Both the position numbers and the translations under genes were made by a program. Positions 60,539 to 64,000 of a stretch of 64,000 nucleotides of DNA are shown piece by piece; the stretch's first letter is position 1, and the number at the start of each line of letters is the position of its first letter. Under the pieces are notes generated by a model. The model did no database searches, was not told where the DNA came from, and was given only the letters and a program-made list of their open reading frames with translations. Source of the stretch: Ruminococcus flavefaciens (GTDB taxonomy: Bacteria > Bacillota > Clostridia > Oscillospirales > Ruminococcaceae); NCBI RefSeq assembly GCF_900119075.1, contig NZ_FPIP01000003.1, positions 313,100 to 377,099 of the forward strand, in the 5' to 3' direction.

Positions 60539-61372
60539 ATGGCTATAAAGACTTATAAGCCTACGACACCTTCGAGACGTCAGATGACTGTAACTGACTA
60601 CTCGGTTCTGTCAAAGGTTGAGCCGGAGAAGAGCCTTCTCGAACCAATGAAGAAGAAGTCGGGAAGAAACAGCTACGGCAGAATCACAGTTCGCCACAGA
60701 GGCGGCGGTAACAGAAGAAAGTACCGTGTAATCGACTTCAAGAGAGACAAGGACAACATGATCGCTGTCGTTAAGACTCTTGAGTACGATCCGAACAGAA
60801 GCGCATTCATCGCACTCGTTGAGTACGAGGACGGTGAGAAGAGATATATCCTCGCACCAAACGGCTTAAAGGTCGGCGATAAGATCGAGTCAGGCTCTGA
60901 GGCTGATATCAAGCCAGGCAACGCACTCAAGCTCGCTGATATCCCTGTTGGTACATTTATCCACGCTATCGAGCTTTACCCAGGTAAGGGCGCTCAGCTC
61001 GTAAGAAGCGCAGGCAATCAGGCTCAGCTCATGGGCAAGGAAGACACATACGCTCTCGTAAGACTTCCTTCCGGCGAGATGAGAAAGGTTCCGAGCAATT
61101 GTAAGGCTGCTATCGGTCAGGTTTCAAATATCGACCACGAGAACGTTAACTACGGTAAAGCCGGTCGTGTAAGAAACATGGGCTGGAGACCTACTGTACG
61201 TGGTTCTGTCATGAACCCATGCGATCACCCACACGGTGGTGGTGAAGGTAAGTCACCTGTAGGACGTCCAGGACCTGTTACTCCTTGGGGCAAGCCTGCA
61301 CTCGGATATAAGACACGTAAGAAGCATCACAGAACTGACAAGTTCATCGTAAAGCGCCGCAACGGCAAGTAA
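60539..61372 (+). CDS. rplB: 50S ribosomal protein L2
   Basis: A 277-residue L2, full length. Has the conserved [20 protein letters not shown] region and the C-terminal [16 protein letters not shown] with the His important for peptidyl transferase assembly. The 73-nt gap before it holds no clear structure. Confidence 0.98.
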   Translation: MAIKTYKPTTPSRRQMTVTDYSVLSKVEPEKSLLEPMKKKSGRNSYGRITVRHRGGGNRRKYRVIDFKRDKDNMIAVVKTLEYDPNRSAFIALVEYEDGEKRYILAPNGLKVGDKIESGSEADIKPGNALKLADIPVGTFIHAIELYPGKGAQLVRSAGNQAQLMGKEDTYALVRLPSGEMRKVPSNCKAAIGQVSNIDHENVNYGKAGRVRNMGWRPTVRGSVMNPCDHPHGGGEGKSPVGRPGPVTPWGKPALGYKTRKKHHRTDKFIVKRRNGK

Positions 61373-61394
61373 TCTGAAAGGAGGAACTGATTAA

Positions 61395-61679
61395 ATGAGC
61401 AGAAGCATCAAAAAGGGACCTTATGTCCAGGAAGTTCTCCTGAAGAGGGTCGTTGCAATGAATGAAGCAGGCGAGAAGAAGGTTCTCAAGACATGGAGCC
61501 GTTCATCTACAATCTTCCCTGACTTCGTTGGTCACACATTCGCTGTACATGACGGTCGTAAGCACGTTCCTGTATATGTAACAGAGGATATGGTAGGTCA
61601 CAAGCTCGGCGAGTTTGCTCCTACAAGAACTTACAAGGGCCACGCAGGCTCAAAGACATCTAACAACGGTAAGAAATAA
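61395..61679 (+). CDS. rpsS: 30S ribosomal protein S19
   Basis: A 94-residue S19, starting [11 protein letters not shown] and including [30 protein letters not shown] site upstream. Confidence 0.98.
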   Translation: MSRSIKKGPYVQEVLLKRVVAMNEAGEKKVLKTWSRSSTIFPDFVGHTFAVHDGRKHVPVYVTEDMVGHKLGEFAPTRTYKGHAGSKTSNNGKK

Positions 61680-61699
61680 GCGGAAGGAGGAGCTCAGAG

Positions 61700-62035
61700 A
61701 TGGAAGCAAGAGCTTATTTAAGAAATGCTCGTATATCACCCAGAAAGGTGCAGATCGTACTGGATCTTATCAGAAACAAGCCTGTTGATCTCGCTTTAGC
61801 TACTTTAGATCTTACTCCTAAGGCTGCAAGTCCTATCGTTGCAAAGCTTGTTAAGTCCGCTCAGGCAAACGCTGAAAACAACTTCAGCATGGACAAGGAT
61901 AATCTCGTGGTTTCAGAGTGCTTCGTTACTCCAGGACCTATCATGAAGAGAATCATGCCGAGAGCACAGGGCAGAGCATATAGAATTTTAAAGAGAACTT
62001 CACACATCACAGTAGTTCTTAAGGAAAAAGAATAA
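61700..62035 (+). CDS. rplV: 50S ribosomal protein L22
   Basis: A 111-residue L22. [20 protein letters not shown] and the tunnel loop [16 protein letters not shown] are intact, which is the macrolide-relevant loop without insertions. Confidence 0.98.
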   Translation: MEARAYLRNARISPRKVQIVLDLIRNKPVDLALATLDLTPKAASPIVAKLVKSAQANAENNFSMDKDNLVVSECFVTPGPIMKRIMPRAQGRAYRILKRTSHITVVLKEKE

Positions 62036-62054
62036 TCCCAAGGAGGTTTGAATA

Positions 62055-62843
62055 ATGGGCCAGAAAGTTAATCCACACGGTCTTCGTGTCGGCGTTATAA
62101 AGGATTGGGATTCTCGTTGGTATGCAAACAAGTCTGATTTCGGCAATGCCCTCGTAGAGGATTACAACGTTCGTAACTACATCAAGAAGAGCCTGTATGC
62201 AGCAGGTGTTCCAAGAATCGAGATCGAGCGTTTTGCTGATAAGGTCAGAATCCACATCCACTGCGCTAAGCCAGGTATCGTAATCGGCAGAGGCGGCGCA
62301 GAGATCGAGAAGCTCAGAGCACAGCTCGAGAAGATGATGAACAAGCAGGTTTTCATCAACATCATTGAAGTTAAGCAGCCTGATATGGACAGCCAGCTCG
62401 TTGCTGAAAAGATCGCTCTCGACCTCGAGAACAGAGTATCTTTCAGAAGAGCTATGAAGCAGTCAATCGGCAGAACAATGCGTCTTGGCGCAAAGGGTAT
62501 CAAGGTCAAGGTTTCAGGCAGACTTGCCGGTGCCGAGATCGCAAGAAGCGAGAGCTACCACGAGGGTACAATCCCGCTCCAGACTATCCGTGCTGATATC
62601 GACTACGGTTTCGCTGAGGCTGATACAACATACGGAAAGCTTGGCGTAAAGGTTTGGATCTATAAGGGCGAGGTTCTTAAGGGCGACGCTGCTAAGGCTG
62701 CTGCTCAGAGAGAGAAGCTCGAGAGAAAGAACGATACAAGAAATAATGACAGACGCCGCCGTGACGACAAGCGTGACGGAAACAGAAGAGGCGGAAACAG
62801 AAATTTCAATCGTGACGCTAAAAGAGAAGGAGGTAACCAGTAA
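62055..62843 (+). CDS. rpsC: 30S ribosomal protein S3 with basic C-terminal extension
   Basis: A 262-residue S3: the N-terminus [15 protein letters not shown], the KH domain ([14 protein letters not shown]) and the C-terminal domain are normal to about residue 222. About 40 extra residues follow, made almost only of Arg, Asn, Asp, Lys and Gly ([17 protein letters not shown] type). Bacillus S3 is about 218 residues. Stop overlaps rplP start (TAATG). Confidence 0.97.
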   Translation: MGQKVNPHGLRVGVIKDWDSRWYANKSDFGNALVEDYNVRNYIKKSLYAAGVPRIEIERFADKVRIHIHCAKPGIVIGRGGAEIEKLRAQLEKMMNKQVFINIIEVKQPDMDSQLVAEKIALDLENRVSFRRAMKQSIGRTMRLGAKGIKVKVSGRLAGAEIARSESYHEGTIPLQTIRADIDYGFAEADTTYGKLGVKVWIYKGEVLKGDAAKAAAQREKLERKNDTRNNDRRRRDDKRDGNRRGGNRNFNRDAKREGGNQ

Positions 62844-63268
62844 TGCTGCTTCCAAAGAGAGTTAAATACCGCAGAGTCCACAGAGGACGCATGAAGGGTA
62901 AGGCATCAAGAGGCAACTTTGTTGCATACGGTGATTACGGTATTCAGGCACTTGAGCCTGCTTGGATCACATCCAACCAGATCGAGTCTGCCCGTATCGC
63001 TATGACACGTTATATCAAGAGAGGCGGTCAGGTTTGGATCAAGATATTCCCTGACAAGCCAGTAACCAAGAAACCAGCAGAAGTACGAATGGGTTCCGGT
63101 AAGGGTGCTCCTGAGTACTGGGTAGCAGTAGTTAAGCCGGGCCGTGTTCTTTTCGAGATCAAGGGCGTTGCTGAGGAAACTGCAAGAGAAGCTATGCGTC
63201 TCGCTATGCACAAGCTTCCTATCAAGTGTAAGTTCGTAAGTAAAGCAGAGCAGGAGGTTGAGCAGTAA
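62843..63268 (+). CDS. rplP: 50S ribosomal protein L16
   Basis: A 141-residue L16: [21 protein letters not shown] and the [19 protein letters not shown] signature. Overlaps both rpsC and rpmC by the TAATG arrangement. Confidence 0.98.
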   Translation: MLLPKRVKYRRVHRGRMKGKASRGNFVAYGDYGIQALEPAWITSNQIESARIAMTRYIKRGGQVWIKIFPDKPVTKKPAEVRMGSGKGAPEYWVAVVKPGRVLFEIKGVAEETAREAMRLAMHKLPIKCKFVSKAEQEVEQ

Positions 63269-63468
63269 TGAAGGCATCAGAAATCAGAGAAATGTCAGTT
63301 GACGAGCTCAACGAGAAGCTCGCCAGCCTCAAGGAAGAGCTCTTCGCTCTCCGTTTCCAGCTGGCAATCAATCAGCTTGATAATACAGCAAGACTCAAGG
63401 CTGTAAAGAAGGATATTGCACGCATCAAGACATCTCTGCGTGAGGCAGAGCTTGCTGCACAGCAGTAA
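63268..63468 (+). CDS. rpmC: 50S ribosomal protein L29
   Basis: A 66-residue L29, helical hairpin type, with [19 protein letters not shown]. Coupled to rplP by overlapping stop/start. Confidence 0.98.
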   Translation: MKASEIREMSVDELNEKLASLKEELFALRFQLAINQLDNTARLKAVKKDIARIKTSLREAELAAQQ

Positions 63469-63487
63469 GAAAGGGAGGATTTAGCTA

Positions 63488-63748
63488 ATGTCTACTGAGA
63501 GAAACCTTAGAAAAACAAGAGTAGGTAAGGTTGTAAGCGATAAGATGGATAAAACCGTCGTAGTTGCTATCGTTGATAACGTTAAACACCCGCTTTATAA
63601 GAAGATCATCAAGCGTACCGTTAAGCTTAAGGCTCACGATGAAAACAATGAGTGCAGAATCGGTGACCGCGTTGAGGTTATGGAAACACGTCCGCTTTCC
63701 AAGGATAAGAGATGGCGTGTAACAAATATCATTGAAAAGGCTAAGTAA
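63488..63748 (+). CDS. rpsQ: 30S ribosomal protein S17
   Basis: An 86-residue S17: [21 protein letters not shown] and [29 protein letters not shown] precedes the ATG. Confidence 0.98.
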   Translation: MSTERNLRKTRVGKVVSDKMDKTVVVAIVDNVKHPLYKKIIKRTVKLKAHDENNECRIGDRVEVMETRPLSKDKRWRVTNIIEKAK

Positions 63749-63787
63749 TTTTGATAGAAGCTTAAAGCTTGAAAGGAGGAACTCGCT

Positions 63788-64000
63788 GTGATACAGATGC
63801 AGACTTATCTTAAAGTCGCTGATAACACAGGCGCTAAGGAGCTTATGTGTATCAGAGTTCTGGGAGGTACACGCAGAAGATATGCAAATATCGGCGATGT
63901 AGTAGTTGCTTCAGTTAAGAAAGCAACACCCGGAGGCGTTGTAAAGAAGGGCGATGTTGTAAAGGCAGTTATCGTTCGTTCAGCAAAGGGTCTCAGAAGA
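63788..64000 (+). CDS. rplN: 50S ribosomal protein L14, partial
   Basis: First 71 codons of L14, cut by the window end. GTG start 8 nt after AAAGGAGG; encodes the conserved [18 protein letters not shown] and IRVLGG segments. A typical L14 is 122 residues, so about 51 codons lie beyond the window. Confidence 0.96.
   Translation, partial: MIQMQTYLKVADNTGAKELMCIRVLGGTRRRYANIGDVVVASVKKATPGGVVKKGDVVKAVIVRSAKGLRR

Overview
The window reads as a chromosomal segment of a fibrolytic, Gram-positive anaerobe of the Ruminococcaceae, most like Ruminococcus flavefaciens or a close relative such as R. champanellensis. The basis is three dockerin-bearing secreted proteins (two are multidomain xylanases), SpoIVA-type endospore genes, a Firmicutes-type S10 ribosomal protein operon, strong consensus sigma-A promoters with 17-bp spacers, and AGGAGG-type ribosome binding sites. 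The species call is inference from gene content; no marker such as 16S rRNA is present.

Layout. 1-4.2 kb: a NUDIX hydrolase, then a SipL-like DUF3794/LysM protein and SpoIVA, the two partners that attach the spore coat in clostridia. 4.3-11 kb: a divergent xylan pair, a cellulosomal CBM22-GH10-CBM22-dockerin-GH43-CBM6 enzyme and an intracellular GH31 alpha-xylosidase. 11-19 kb: two CPBP membrane proteases, a heterodimeric ABC exporter with a small lipoprotein, and a YbjN-like protein. 19-26 kb: a CAP-domain protein with a dockerin, a GH11-CBM22-CE3-dockerin xylanase/esterase, a DUF4349 lipoprotein and a BspA-like leucine-rich-repeat surface protein. 26-28.2 kb: an XRE regulator and CPBP protease operon, then a Gly-Arg-His tRNA cluster.

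28.3-36.2 kb: a five-gene importer operon that mixes two sugar-type ABC permeases and a lipoprotein binding protein with an HlyD-like adaptor and a MacB-like periplasmic-core protein, but has no ATPase. 36.3-43.5 kb: three DUF4190 paralogues, a DUF2752 protein, a Wzx-like flippase, DeoD and a NatAB-type ABC exporter. 43.7-56 kb: an eight-gene locus, probably one transcript, with a large solute-binding protein, two separate permease pairs, an NHL/TPR membrane-anchored protein, a Yip1-family protein and a DUF5696 protein, again with no ATPase. This is the best candidate in the window for a poorly described system. 56-58 kb: a membrane glycerophosphodiester phosphodiesterase. 58.1-64 kb: the S10 operon from rpsJ into rplN, led by a roughly 320-nt structured leader with an internal terminator.

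Intergenic regions carry a family of short palindromes of the form GTAGGGGC-stem-loop-stem-GCCC(C)(TAC). Stem sequences differ between copies while staying self-complementary. They are often flanked by TTAGTGATTAGTG-type tracts. The working picture is a xylan-degrading cell: extracellular cellulosomal xylanases and esterases release oligosaccharides, ATPase-less importers (presumably served by a shared ATPase encoded elsewhere) could bring sugars in, and the GH31 alpha-xylosidase acts in the cytoplasm.
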